This document shows positions 25,383-33,689 of a DNA stretch of 64,000 nucleotides, piece after piece. Under the pieces are notes generated by a model. That model was not told the DNA's origin and ran no database searches. It saw only the letters and a program-made list of their open reading frames with translations. This stretch comes from Fibrobacter sp. UWH4. Lineage in GTDB: Bacteria; Fibrobacterota; Fibrobacteria; Fibrobacterales; Fibrobacteraceae. Numbering within the stretch: the first letter of the stretch is position 1; the number at the start of each line of letters is the position of its first letter. The DNA lies in the NCBI RefSeq assembly GCF_900142475.1, contig NZ_FRAY01000004.1, forward strand, positions 372,001-436,000. Direction: 5' to 3'. Position numbers and translations under genes: made by a program.

Positions 25383-26756
25383 ATGAGCGACCTCATTACT
25401 CAAAGGGGCGAAGCCCCGACTTCAAAGCCTCAACGTGTACGTGTAATTGGCGGTGGTCTCGCAGGTTGCGAGGCGGCTTTACAACTGGCGAGCCGCGGTT
25501 TTAAGGTCGATTTGTACGAAATGCGCCCGGAGAAAAATACACCTGCGCACAAAGACGGCCATCTAGCCCAATTAGTTTGTTCCAATAGTTTTAAGGCTTT
25601 GGGCATTACATCTGCCCACGGGCTCCTGAAGCAGGAACTCACGATGCTCGGGAGCTTTCTGCTGGATTCCGCCCGAGAAGCTGCCGTGCCCGCAGGCGAC
25701 TCGCTCACCGTGAACCGCGATATCTTCAGCGAATCGGTTGAAAAAAAGATTGCAGAGAGCCAGAACATTACGCTCCACCGCGAAGAAGTCACAAGCCTCG
25801 AAGGCGACTGCCCTACGCTCGTTGCCGCGGGCCCCCTGGCAAGCGACACGCTCGCCGATGACATTTTCAAGCGCCTGGGCAGCAACCGCCTGCATTTCTT
25901 TGACGCCATCGCCCCGGTTGTCGAAACGGACAGCATCGACTTTGACCACGCCTTCTACATGAACCGCTGGGAAAAAGGCGAAACGGCAGACTTTATCAAC
26001 TGCCCCTTGGACAAGGAAACCTACGCAGAATTTGTACGCAAGCTCTGCGAAGCCGAAAGCACCGAGCCGCGCCCGTTCGAAAAGAACGAACTGTTCGAAG
26101 GTTGCTTGCCGGTCGAAGAAATGGCCCGCCGCGGTTACGAGACGCTCCGCCACGGTCCCATGCGTCCGATTGGCCTTGGACTCGGCAACAACGGGAAATT
26201 GTGGTACGCAGTCATCCAGCTCCGCGCCGAAAACAAGCAGAAGACTTTGTTCAACATGGTGGGTTTCCAAACGCGCCTCAAGTGGGGCACGCAAAAGGAA
26301 ATCTTCACCATGGTGCCGGCGCTCAAGAACGCGAAGTTTGCACGCCTCGGCTGCATGCACCGTAATACCTTCATTGAATCGCCCAAGTTCCTGGACAAGA
26401 CTCTTCGCCTGCGCCCGGATCTTGAATGCGCCAAGGGCATTCCGCCCACGTGGTTCGCAGGCCAGATTACCGGCAGCGAAGGCTACACCGAAGCCGTCGC
26501 CACCGGCTGGTACGCCGCCTGGAACATGGCGCAGACCCTTTTGCACGGGCATGCCGACCCGCTCCCCGACGAAAGCTGCATCGGTTCCTTGATGAACCGC
26601 CTGGTGGAAGAAAACGAAGACTTCCAGCCCATGAACTTCAACTTCGGGCTGCTCCCCCACCACGAAGGCCTCAAGAAGAAGAACAAGAAGGAAATTCTTG
26701 CGGCCCGCGCCGAAGAATCCGTGCGCAAGTGGATTGCGGATAGGAAATTGGTATAA
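25383..26756 (+). CDS. trmFO: Folate-dependent tRNA (uracil-5-)-methyltransferase TrmFO
   Basis: FAD enzyme that makes 5-methyluridine-54 in the tRNA T-loop using methylene-THF. VRVIGGGLAGCEAALQLA (about 19-36) is the FAD site, LYEMRP (about 45) the family tag, and LVCSNSFKA (about 61-69) the conserved Cys block. AGQITGSEGYTEAVATGWYA (about 359-378) is the second FAD block. The length of 457 is normal. There is no Shine-Dalgarno sequence before the ATG; the preceding 120 bases have no clear feature beyond CTCAAAGCG-like repeats. Confidence 0.95.
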   Translation: MSDLITQRGEAPTSKPQRVRVIGGGLAGCEAALQLASRGFKVDLYEMRPEKNTPAHKDGHLAQLVCSNSFKALGITSAHGLLKQELTMLGSFLLDSAREAAVPAGDSLTVNRDIFSESVEKKIAESQNITLHREEVTSLEGDCPTLVAAGPLASDTLADDIFKRLGSNRLHFFDAIAPVVETDSIDFDHAFYMNRWEKGETADFINCPLDKETYAEFVRKLCEAESTEPRPFEKNELFEGCLPVEEMARRGYETLRHGPMRPIGLGLGNNGKLWYAVIQLRAENKQKTLFNMVGFQTRLKWGTQKEIFTMVPALKNAKFARLGCMHRNTFIESPKFLDKTLRLRPDLECAKGIPPTWFAGQITGSEGYTEAVATGWYAAWNMAQTLLHGHADPLPDESCIGSLMNRLVEENEDFQPMNFNFGLLPHHEGLKKKNKKEILAARAEESVRKWIADRKLV

Positions 26757-26762
26757 ACCGCC

Positions 26763-27323
26763 CTACTGGGTCAATTGTTGCTTGGCCAGTTCCGAACGGC
26801 GTTCGCCTTCTTCAACAGAGACTTTTTCTCCGTTCGCACACTTGTAACCGGACAAGCTGCCTTCAGCCTTGAAATTTGCCATTGAGCATTTTCCAAGTTG
26901 TTCTGCAACTCTATTATAAGCCCCGTTCACAAGATATTCTGCACACCCCTCATAAGCCGATGGCTGTGTCGGCGTTGTGCAATAGAGTTGTTCCGACTCA
27001 AAGAAACTACCATAGAACACGCCCTTGTTCAGAAGCATCGAGTCTGCACATTTATCATTACAGTCTGCCAACTTCTTTATTTCATCTGCAATGGTCTGCT
27101 CGCATGCATCGTAGCCCAGCCCAGACATCTTGTTCACATCAAAAATCGGGTTGCACATTAACGAATTATCTACTTCGGGCACGTCATCGTCTACGCCATA
27201 GGCACAAGCAATATGCTGAACGGCCCAAAATCCTGCAAAAACGCTGCACAAAAAGCGTTTCTTGTTGCCCCAAAAACAGGCAAAGATTCCAGCAAGCATT
27301 TTTCCAATAAATGTTCTCATCAT
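26763..27323 (-). CDS. Cysteine-rich exported protein of unknown function
   Basis: Not recognised. From the ATG at 27323 it has 186 residues: a long N-terminal signal-like region (to about residue 43, ending in HIACAYG), then a mature part with about ten Cys in spaced CxxxC or Cx4-8C pairs (YDACEQT, LADCNDKCADS, YEGCAEY) that suggest several disulfides in the periplasm or outside. The longer frame to 27467 would run through the tRNA-Pro gene and is rejected. A -10-like TATGTT preceded by TTTG ends 6 bases before the ATG, so leaderless translation is likely. It converges on trmFO, with stop codons 6 bases apart. Confidence 0.65.
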   Translation of the reverse strand: MMRTFIGKMLAGIFACFWGNKKRFLCSVFAGFWAVQHIACAYGVDDDVPEVDNSLMCNPIFDVNKMSGLGYDACEQTIADEIKKLADCNDKCADSMLLNKGVFYGSFFESEQLYCTTPTQPSAYEGCAEYLVNGAYNRVAEQLGKCSMANFKAEGSLSGYKCANGEKVSVEEGERRSELAKQQLTQ

Positions 27324-27400
27324 GCGTTTAACATACAAATTAATTTGAAAATGGGATGTTTTTTGTCGAACTGGTCTGTTCAATCTGGCGCCTAAGATAC

Positions 27401-27425
27401 AAGAAAAGCCCCCAAAAGGGGGCTT
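27401..27425 (-). terminator. Terminator of tRNA-Pro
   Basis: Minus strand AGCCCCC-TTTT-GGGGGCT then TTTTCTT. A longer imperfect outer stem (GATACAAG/CTTGTATC) extends it to the tRNA 3' end. Confidence 0.9.
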
Positions 27426-27437
27426 ATCTTTCTTGTA

Positions 27438-27511
27438 TCGGGGTAACCAGATTCGAACTGATGACATTCTGCTCCCAAAGCAGACGCTCTACCAGGCTGA
27501 GCTACACCCCG
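27438..27511 (-). tRNA. tRNA-Pro (anticodon TGG)
   Basis: A 74-base cloverleaf: acceptor CGGGGTG/TACCCCG, D-arm GCTC-GAGC, anticodon stem TCTGC/GCAGA around TTTGGGA, T-loop TTCGAAT, discriminator A. CCA is not encoded. A -10 TATATT preceded by TTTGC lies at 27522-27527. Confidence 0.95.
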
Positions 27512-27585
27512 AGTGTGTGCAAATATAGCAAATTATTTTGACCTTTTGGAAAGTTATTTATAGTTTTTATTCGGTCCTGACGGAC

Positions 27586-27823
27586 CGGGGTAACCAGATG
27601 GCCAAAATTCTCACTTCGTTTCGTATTTTGCCCTTCGGGCTTACTTGAACTTCGTTCAAGATAAGGCCTAGAATCGTCATGTTCGCTTCGCTCTCGACGA
27701 TTCTAGTCGAACTGATGACATTCTGCTCCCCAATAAGACTGCAAAGTCCTACAGACTTCGCTCTCGCAACCACCCTCGGTTTACACCCGAGGGCGTGTTG
27801 GCTCACGACAGACGCTCTACCAG
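27586..27823 (-). pseudogene. tRNA-Pro relic split by two palindrome-rich inserts
   Basis: Three exact blocks of the neighbouring tRNA-Pro(TGG) occur in order: 27586-27599 (14 nt), 27707-27730 (24 nt) and 27809-27823 (15 nt). A 107-bp insert splits the T-loop. A 78-bp insert replaces four bases of the anticodon loop. The 5' acceptor strand and part of the D-arm are missing, so it cannot fold as a tRNA. The inserts contain hairpins: CTTGAAC/GTTCAAG, an 11-bp CTAGAATCGTC/GACGATTCTAG pair (27668-27706) and CCCTCGG/CCGAGGG. A GGTCC/GGACC hairpin abuts the 3' side. Confidence 0.8.
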
Positions 27824-27833
27824 ACTGCGTCTT

Positions 27834-27872
27834 AAAAAGAAAAACCGATTCTAGAAAATCTAGAACCGGTTT
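27834..27872 (-). terminator. Terminator of tRNA-Lys
   Basis: A 14-bp stem with one mismatch (AAACCGGTTCTAGA with its complement) around a 3-base loop, followed by a T-run on the minus strand. Confidence 0.9.
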
Positions 27873-27874
27873 CC

Positions 27875-27947
27875 TGAGCTACGAAGGGCTCGAACCTTCG
27901 ACCCACGCCTTAAAAGGGCGTTGCTCTACCAACTGAGCTAGTAGCCC
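27875..27947 (-). tRNA. tRNA-Lys (anticodon TTT)
   Basis: A 73-base cloverleaf: acceptor GGGCTAC/GTAGCTC, D-arm GCTC-GAGC, anticodon stem ACGCC/GGCGT around CTTTTAA, T-arm GAAGG-TTCGAGC-CCTTC, discriminator A. CCA is not encoded. Confidence 0.96.
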
Positions 27948-27958
27948 GAACGCACCCA

Positions 27959-27987
27959 AATATATTAAACCTTTCGCCATTTGTAAA
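27959..27987 (-). promoter_or_regulatory. Promoter of tRNA-Lys
   Basis: Minus strand TTTACA, 17 bp, TATATT, with predicted start about 5 bases before the tRNA. The -35 lies inside a GTAAAGGCGA/TCGCCTTTAC hairpin (27983-28005). Confidence 0.8.
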
Positions 27988-28073
27988 GGCGAAACTCGCC
28001 TTTACCTCAAAAAAACATCGCATTTTTCTGCACATTTCACATATCCGAACCACATTATTTGTAAATTTCAACC

Positions 28074-29084
28074 ATGAATTTCAAACACTTTTTGACCTCG
28101 GCACTTGTGCTGCTCGCGATACCTGCAGCAAGCCACGCCTACTTTACCCAGGGCGACGCCGGACAAGAAGTTTTTTCCTTCATCAACACGTTCGACAGCC
28201 CCCGAAACGCAGCCCTCGAAAAATCCGCTGGCGCAGGTCTTTCAAACGACCCGACCATTACGCAGCTAAACCCGGCCGCCTTTGTCATGCCCGAGAACAA
28301 GGACCACGTGGCATCGGCTCACTGGCAAACGGGAGACATGGCCGACAACCAGGGAAGCCTGTTCTACACGGGACATTCCGGCAAATACATTTACCAAATT
28401 TCCTACAACTGGCTCTCCTACGGTACCATCGACGGCTATGACGAATATGGCGAGGCTACGGGCAAGGACTACGAACCTTTCAGCCAGTTGGCAACGGCGA
28501 CCTTCGCCTTTCCGCTCAAGCATTTCCGGTTCGGCGCCACGCTTAAGTTCGCCGCAGACAAATTGACAGACGATTCCGGTGACCGTACAGCCCTAGGTGC
28601 CGCATTTGACTGGGGTATCGCCTGGCAAGCCGAGAGCAAACTTTACGGTTTCGCCTTCATGGCCCGCGACTTCGGCTGCCTGTTACGTGACTATGTCGAC
28701 GATGGCGAAGACAAGTATTACCCGATGTCGCAAACATTTGCGATTTCGTCCTACTTCCGCCCCAAGCTTCTTCCCCGACTCACGGTCTTTGTTGACAGCG
28801 ACTTTCCCCGCTACCAGGAAGCGTTCCTCAGTCTAGGTGGCGAATATGCCATCGGGCAGCATTTCTTTGCACGCGTCGGTTTCCAGCGCACCTGGCTTGA
28901 CCTGACCCGCGACTTCAAGGAACTGTTCGCCTCCGAAGACCGCCCCGACGAGACCAACAATGCCCACATGCTGAGCGCAGGCCTCGGTTACGCCATGAAT
29001 CTTTTCGCACTGGATTACAGTTTCTCGTACCTTGCCGAAGGAATGGGGCATGAACACCGGCTCGGTTTACGGCTGAATTTCTAG
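28074..29084 (+). CDS. PorV/UPF0164-like outer-membrane beta-barrel protein
   Basis: A 336-residue exported protein with a signal peptide (1-22, ending SHA). The segment DSPRNAALEKSAGAGLSNDPT followed by LNPAAFV matches the PorV/PorQ family opening (S-R-x-A-L-G ... DxxxxxxNPAGL). Alternating amphipathic strands and the terminal aromatic (RLGLRLNF) indicate an outer-membrane barrel. In Bacteroidota PorV serves type IX secretion, but other family members have no known role, so function is open. The -10 TAAATT preceded by TTTG (28062-28067) ends 6 bases before the ATG; a leaderless mRNA is predicted. The next gene starts 10 bases after its stop. Confidence 0.75.
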   Translation: MNFKHFLTSALVLLAIPAASHAYFTQGDAGQEVFSFINTFDSPRNAALEKSAGAGLSNDPTITQLNPAAFVMPENKDHVASAHWQTGDMADNQGSLFYTGHSGKYIYQISYNWLSYGTIDGYDEYGEATGKDYEPFSQLATATFAFPLKHFRFGATLKFAADKLTDDSGDRTALGAAFDWGIAWQAESKLYGFAFMARDFGCLLRDYVDDGEDKYYPMSQTFAISSYFRPKLLPRLTVFVDSDFPRYQEAFLSLGGEYAIGQHFFARVGFQRTWLDLTRDFKELFASEDRPDETNNAHMLSAGLGYAMNLFALDYSFSYLAEGMGHEHRLGLRLNF

Positions 29085-29093
29085 GCAGTCAAG

Positions 29094-29861
29094 ATGCGTC
29101 AATTCGACGTTTTTGTTTTCGAAAAAGACTCTCCCCGCTTTGAGCAATGGAGCCCATCCTTTGAAGATCCGGCGCTCGGCTGGTTTCACGACTCCGACTG
29201 GAACCGCCCGTTGCATAACATTGATGCCGAGTGGGTCGTGTTCGCCCACCCCGCCGTTACGGTCGACCGCAACTTCCTGAACAACCTGGCTCAAGTCATC
29301 GAAGGGTTTCCGATGGTGGATGCCTTCGCACCCAGGGTAAAATTCAATGGGCATTTTTATGGTGGATTGCTGCTCAACAAGGGGAAAGAATTTGCAGCCA
29401 TTTCAGAAAACGAGACAATGCGATTTGTCGCAGCACCGAATCCGACAATAGCCGTCTTTTCAAGCAGGATTATACAACGCACGGGGCTTTTTGACCTGGA
29501 CCTGCCACCTGAATTCAGACTCCTGGATTACGCGCTTCGCATGGCACATGCGGGCGGCAAGATGTTCAACGTGCCGTACCTGGTAGCCGAAGCAAGCTCC
29601 GTCGACCTTTCATCCAAAGAACTCGTCAACGGCCAATTTTTAATTCAAAAGCAATCCGTCGTTCCGCTTTGGGAAATATTCTACAAGTCACTTCCCGTTT
29701 CAAGTCTCACGGGATTCACCTTACGCCACCCGACCCAATTATTCAAGTTCCTGGGACTCGACAAGGACAAGAAACACCGTCAGTTCAAGCGCGACAAGGC
29801 CACGGCACTGTCGAAACTCAATGCGGATTACCTGAAAGAAATATCCTCAAAAAATGTGTAA
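29094..29861 (+). CDS. Glycosyltransferase-like protein (GT-A type, tentative)
   Basis: A 255-residue soluble protein. The order of segments (an HNIDAEWVVFAHPAVTVD stretch resembling a DxD-containing loop, VDAFAPRVKFNG, and PPEFRLLDYALRMAHAGGKM with the acidic E/D) resembles the middle and end of family 2 glycosyltransferases. The N-terminal nucleotide-binding strand is weak, so this is tentative. The C-terminus is lysine-rich. It lies 10 bases downstream of the barrel gene and is probably co-transcribed. Confidence 0.5.
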   Translation: MRQFDVFVFEKDSPRFEQWSPSFEDPALGWFHDSDWNRPLHNIDAEWVVFAHPAVTVDRNFLNNLAQVIEGFPMVDAFAPRVKFNGHFYGGLLLNKGKEFAAISENETMRFVAAPNPTIAVFSSRIIQRTGLFDLDLPPEFRLLDYALRMAHAGGKMFNVPYLVAEASSVDLSSKELVNGQFLIQKQSVVPLWEIFYKSLPVSSLTGFTLRHPTQLFKFLGLDKDKKHRQFKRDKATALSKLNADYLKEISSKNV

Positions 29862-29912
29862 TGAATAATGTGGAATGAAAAATAAATCACCACTCATTCC
29901 TCATCGCCCATT

Positions 29913-30374
29913 CTAAAAGAACACCCAGACCGCAATCCAGAACACCATCAGGCAAAATTCCATTTCCTTCGATATCTTGGAAAGGAACGTACTGCAAAGA
30001 GTCATGCCAAGAATTGCCAAGATTCGCATCCAGGCGATATCGAACCCACGATAAAAAAGCGCTATTCCACCAAAGAGTTCTATCCAGAGCCACAGCGCTT
30101 GCGCTAGCACCAGGTAACGCCTGCGATACAGTGCGAGCGACGTCGTCGAAAAGCAAAGGCTCAGTGCCATCATGCGGAACGGGTAATGTTCCAGCATCGG
30201 ATCGGCGACGCGAGCATCGAACATTTCGCCGCCGAAATAGGTGAACACGCTGAACAGCAACAAGGAGCCTGCAAGTAGGGCTCCGTTGCGGTACGGCGAA
30301 GACCCTTTCTTCCATAAGAAAGAGGCGCAGCCAAGCGCAATCAGGCAGGCGAGCGCATTGACAAGCGGAATCAT
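29913..30374 (-). CDS. Small multi-pass membrane protein of the redox operon
   Basis: A 153-residue protein with about five hydrophobic segments (1-19, 30-48, 70-85, 90-110, 115-150) and no recognised motif. Its ATG overlaps the stop of the NrfD gene by 4 bases (ATGA), so it is translationally coupled and very likely a subunit or assembly factor of the same complex. By position it could correspond to the small ActD- or ActF-like membrane subunits, but sequence similarity cannot be claimed. Confidence 0.65.
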   Translation of the reverse strand: MIPLVNALACLIALGCASFLWKKGSSPYRNGALLAGSLLLFSVFTYFGGEMFDARVADPMLEHYPFRMMALSLCFSTTSLALYRRRYLVLAQALWLWIELFGGIALFYRGFDIAWMRILAILGMTLCSTFLSKISKEMEFCLMVFWIAVWVFF

Positions 30375-32143
30375 CTTGCTCCCTCCCCAGAATCACGTAC
30401 CGCAAGCGACCGCATATAGTTTACCAAGCCGAATGCTTCGGCAGGAGTCAACCGGTTCGCATAAGCACTCATATTTACCCGGCCATTCAAAATAACCTTG
30501 ACCAAGGAATCCGTTCCCAGGCTATCGAGTCTCTGCAAATTCAATTTCGGCGGAACCGGATAATATTCACGCACAAATTTTTCGTTGAACTTTCCGTCGG
30601 CACCATGACAGGTAGCACACCGGGCGTTCCACACCAAAGCCGATTGAACGAGGTCCACTGAGGCATTTTCATTGAGGCCAGCCGCATCAACCGAAGCACC
30701 CGAAGTTTCAGAGGCTCCCCCCGCAAAGAAAGTTCCCGCGCACGCACCCGCCAAAATCAGGATGGCAACCCCCAGGATTTTTTCTAGGCGGTGCAGCACA
30801 AGGGTCTTTTCGATAAAGTAAATCCGCACAAGCAACGTCATCACCGTCGCCAGGGCAATTACCGGATAAATCAGGGGCAGCACATTGGCTAACGAAAGTT
30901 CCACATTCGCAAAAGGGAACTGTCCCCAGGCCCAGACCACAAAAATCAACGCTACGGCAATCCCGACCAGCAGCGGAAACCGCAGAATACGGTATTCCTC
31001 GGAAGACCACGGCTGGATGTAAAACCCCTTCTTCGATTTTTCAACGCCAAGTCCTGAAGCGGCTTCGCGTTCAGCCTTCTCCGCTTCTTCCACTTTCGCC
31101 ATATCGCTGCCATCGACTTCGCCAAAGTAAGCCCCTGTGTTTTCCGCATAGCGGTTCAGCAGGCGACGCACGCCGAAAAACAGCAGCATAAACCCGCCGA
31201 CAGAAAAAGCGACGAGCCCCAAATCGACCCAGCCGAACGATGACGAAGTCCCATACTCCGGCGATACAAGGTAGAAGCGTTCAAGGAACAAGCCGAAAAG
31301 CACACTCACCGAAAGTGCGGCTCGTCCCCAACGGTTTTCACGGACGACCGATACCAGGCGAAGCTGAGGTAGAACACCCGCAAAAATAAAAGCCGAAGCA
31401 AAGAAAGTTCCCTTGAGCAAAAAATCCCAGAACCAGATGGCGCAGAGAATCCAGGAACAGATCAGCTGCAAGCGTTCCAGAAGACGCACGCGGTAACCTT
31501 CGGTACAAAGGAGCAAGTTCACGAGCGCAATTCCCGAGAAAATCGCCCCCGCAATAAAGTAAACCGGGAAAAAGGCGCCACGCCACTCGGGCACAAATGT
31601 CGTCGCAAAATCGAGACTCACCACCGTATGCACCCAGAGCACCAACGGGAAAAGGAGCCACGCCATGGGCTTGCGGTACTTATCCAGAGCAGGATTTGTC
31701 CGCGCCTTCAGGTGCACCCCAAAGAAAACCAGCGAAAGGACTGCATAGACGGCGATGCAGCAGAAATCCCAGACGAGCGGCGAGCCCACATTCGCAAAGT
31801 TTCCCCGCGCATCGAGAAATGGAGCCACCATATAGAAGTTTTGAAGATATCCCAGATGCATCAGCGGGAAAATTCCCGCAAACACGAGGCTTGCAAGTGT
31901 CGAAAGTTCCGCAATCAAGGCCGTGCGACGGTCCAACTTGACATCGAGCGCCAAGAATACGGCCGACAAGAGTGTCCCCGCATGGGCAAGCCCCACCCAG
32001 AATACAAACAAGCTAATCGGCGTACCCCAGAAGGTTCGCGAATCGAGCATCCACGCCGAAGGTCCTTCGTACAGCGAATAGCCCAAGGCACAAAGCCCCG
32101 GCAAAAACAGCGCAAGCCCCGCAAGCATCAGGTAACGGAACAT
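30371..32143 (-). CDS. NrfD/PsrC-family quinone-interacting membrane protein fused to a monohaem cytochrome c
   Basis: 590 residues. The N-terminal 350 form the multi-helix NrfD fold that exchanges electrons with the quinone pool. A charged linker (about 355-390) and three further helices (about 395-480) follow. The C-terminal cytochrome c domain has one CATCHG haem site (about 517) and a RVNMSAYANRLTP Met-ligand region (about 562). In Alternative Complex III the NrfD subunit (ActC) and a monohaem cytochrome (ActE) are separate proteins, so this fusion is notable. It overlaps the iron-sulfur gene upstream by one base and the small membrane gene downstream by four. Confidence 0.85.
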   Translation of the reverse strand: MFRYLMLAGLALFLPGLCALGYSLYEGPSAWMLDSRTFWGTPISLFVFWVGLAHAGTLLSAVFLALDVKLDRRTALIAELSTLASLVFAGIFPLMHLGYLQNFYMVAPFLDARGNFANVGSPLVWDFCCIAVYAVLSLVFFGVHLKARTNPALDKYRKPMAWLLFPLVLWVHTVVSLDFATTFVPEWRGAFFPVYFIAGAIFSGIALVNLLLCTEGYRVRLLERLQLICSWILCAIWFWDFLLKGTFFASAFIFAGVLPQLRLVSVVRENRWGRAALSVSVLFGLFLERFYLVSPEYGTSSSFGWVDLGLVAFSVGGFMLLFFGVRRLLNRYAENTGAYFGEVDGSDMAKVEEAEKAEREAASGLGVEKSKKGFYIQPWSSEEYRILRFPLLVGIAVALIFVVWAWGQFPFANVELSLANVLPLIYPVIALATVMTLLVRIYFIEKTLVLHRLEKILGVAILILAGACAGTFFAGGASETSGASVDAAGLNENASVDLVQSALVWNARCATCHGADGKFNEKFVREYYPVPPKLNLQRLDSLGTDSLVKVILNGRVNMSAYANRLTPAEAFGLVNYMRSLAVRDSGEGAR

Positions 32144-33084
32144 CAGCGCCGCCCCCGCATAAACACGACGGATGGATCCAGGCCGGCGATTTCACGCGGT
32201 GCGTACAGGACGCGGTCCTTTGTCAACTGGACCAGCGGAGATTCTTCGTCGAGCCAGTTGCCAAAGATGATCGCACGCCTCTTGCAGGCGTCCGAGCATG
32301 CGGTGGTCACACCGCGACCGCGCCATTCCGTGGCGTTTCCCGCGGCATTTTCCGAAGCGTTCTTCACCGACGCCACCCCGATTCCTTCTGCGACCGAAAG
32401 TTGCGTCTTGAACTTCAGTCGGTCATTCTGCAGACGGTGCAGACAGAGGCTGCATTTTTCCATGACGCCCTTGTCACGGAGCGGGACTTCCTTGTTGAAC
32501 TTGCGGGCAAGTCCCAGTTTCTGGGCGTCGTTAAAATTGAACTTGCGGGCCTGCACGGGGCAATTCGCCCCACAGAAGCGGCTCCCGGCACAACGCTTAT
32601 ACACCATTGCCGAAAGTCCATCGGGCGTATGGTTCGCCGCCCCCGTCGGGCACACGCGTTCGCAAGGAGCCTTACCGCAGTGGGCGCACATAAACGGTGC
32701 TCCGCTACGCATATCGACCCAGTGCATAAAACGTCCACGAGCCGCATCGTCTTCGGGGACCAAGGGCACATTGTTTTCCAGGTTGCACGCAAAAATACAT
32801 TCGCCACAACCATCGCAAAGGTCCAGGTCTATTGCCATCCCGAACCGGTTCACCGGCGATGCCCCCGGAATACTCAAGGATCCCGGACGCGACACCTTCA
32901 CCAAATCCAGTTGCTTTTTCGCCTGCGAAACCGCAAGCTTCACCTCATCCTCGAATTGCTTGAGAGTCGGACCATCGCCCAACCTCGCCACCTCGTCGAG
33001 TGGCAACTTGCGGCAGCCAAACAGTAACCCCATCACCGCCACCAGCGAGCAACTTTTAATGAATTCGCGACGATCCATTCCCAT
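32143..33084 (-). CDS. Tat-exported lipoprotein-type four-cluster iron-sulfur protein (ActB/NrfC-like)
   Basis: 313 residues. MGMDRREFIK is a twin-arginine signal and LLFGC (Cys24) a lipobox. Four cluster motifs follow: Cys90/93/96/100, Cys133/136/141/145, Cys165-Ser168-Cys171-Cys175, and Cys211/214/263/267. Ser168 replaces the cysteine at the same position where NarH has Trp, which there makes the cluster [3Fe-4S]. ActB of Alternative Complex III likewise carries three [4Fe-4S] and one [3Fe-4S]. The molybdopterin-like domain of ActB is absent. It would hand electrons between the NrfD protein and the pentahaem cytochrome on the periplasmic face. Confidence 0.85.
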   Translation of the reverse strand: MGMDRREFIKSCSLVAVMGLLFGCRKLPLDEVARLGDGPTLKQFEDEVKLAVSQAKKQLDLVKVSRPGSLSIPGASPVNRFGMAIDLDLCDGCGECIFACNLENNVPLVPEDDAARGRFMHWVDMRSGAPFMCAHCGKAPCERVCPTGAANHTPDGLSAMVYKRCAGSRFCGANCPVQARKFNFNDAQKLGLARKFNKEVPLRDKGVMEKCSLCLHRLQNDRLKFKTQLSVAEGIGVASVKNASENAAGNATEWRGRGVTTACSDACKRRAIIFGNWLDEESPLVQLTKDRVLYAPREIAGLDPSVVFMRGRR

Positions 33085-33100
33085 AAGATACCTTCACGCC

Positions 33101-33658
33101 TCAACGGTGGCAAGCGGCACAATAAGTCGCCGCCGGTTTAAAACCACGCTCCTTGAAGGTTTCCCCTCGATGGCACTTGATGCACGACTGCATGTCGAAC
33201 TGTTCGCCGCCATAACGGTTCTGCCGGTAGCCCGTTCCATGGCAATCCGAGCAAGCGACTCCCGCCGCCGCATGGACCCCGTGATGAAACACGACATGGT
33301 CTGGCAAATGGCGCCTGTGCGACCAGGGCTTTTCAGACCGATCCGCCTGCATTTCTTCTTCGGCGAGCTTATCGTTCATCGGGAGCCGATGACAATCCAT
33401 ACAATCCGCCATCGAAGGCATATACGCATTCGCCGAGGCCCGAGCCCCTGTATGGCAGGCGGAGCAGTCCAGGCCTATCGAATCGCCGTGAATGGCGTGG
33501 TCAAAGGGAATCGAGGACATTCCCCGTTCAGGAACCGCCGGTTCCCCCATCAGAAAATCGGCGAGGAACATCGAAAATACAACCACAAAAAGGACGACCG
33601 CCCAACGGAACGGCCCCCCATTCAAAAGCCCAGGCATTTTAATGCCCGAAAACCTCAT
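33101..33658 (-). CDS. Membrane-anchored pentahaem cytochrome c (ActA-like)
   Basis: 185 residues. One N-terminal membrane anchor (about 17-37) precedes a periplasmic domain with five CxxCH sites at 65-69, 86-90, 136-140, 159-163 and 180-184, plus extra His for the sixth ligands (FDHAIH, HHGVH). Five haems with one anchor is the layout of ActA in Alternative Complex III; cytochrome c7/NrfH-like proteins are the alternative. The iron-sulfur gene starts 16 bases downstream, so it heads the core of the redox operon. Confidence 0.88.
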   Translation of the reverse strand: MRFSGIKMPGLLNGGPFRWAVVLFVVVFSMFLADFLMGEPAVPERGMSSIPFDHAIHGDSIGLDCSACHTGARASANAYMPSMADCMDCHRLPMNDKLAEEEMQADRSEKPWSHRRHLPDHVVFHHGVHAAAGVACSDCHGTGYRQNRYGGEQFDMQSCIKCHRGETFKERGFKPAATYCAACHR

Positions 33659-33689
33659 ATCACCAAGAACAGAAATCCCTTAAAAGCGA

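Noticed and set aside
26763-27467. Longer version of the Cys-rich protein starting at 27467
   Set aside because: The first 48 codons would lie inside the tRNA-Pro gene and its terminator. The ATG at 27323 has a suitably placed -10 element.
27584-27835. Functional tRNA with introns
   Set aside because: The 5' acceptor strand and part of the D-arm are missing, so splicing out the inserts would still not give a complete cloverleaf.
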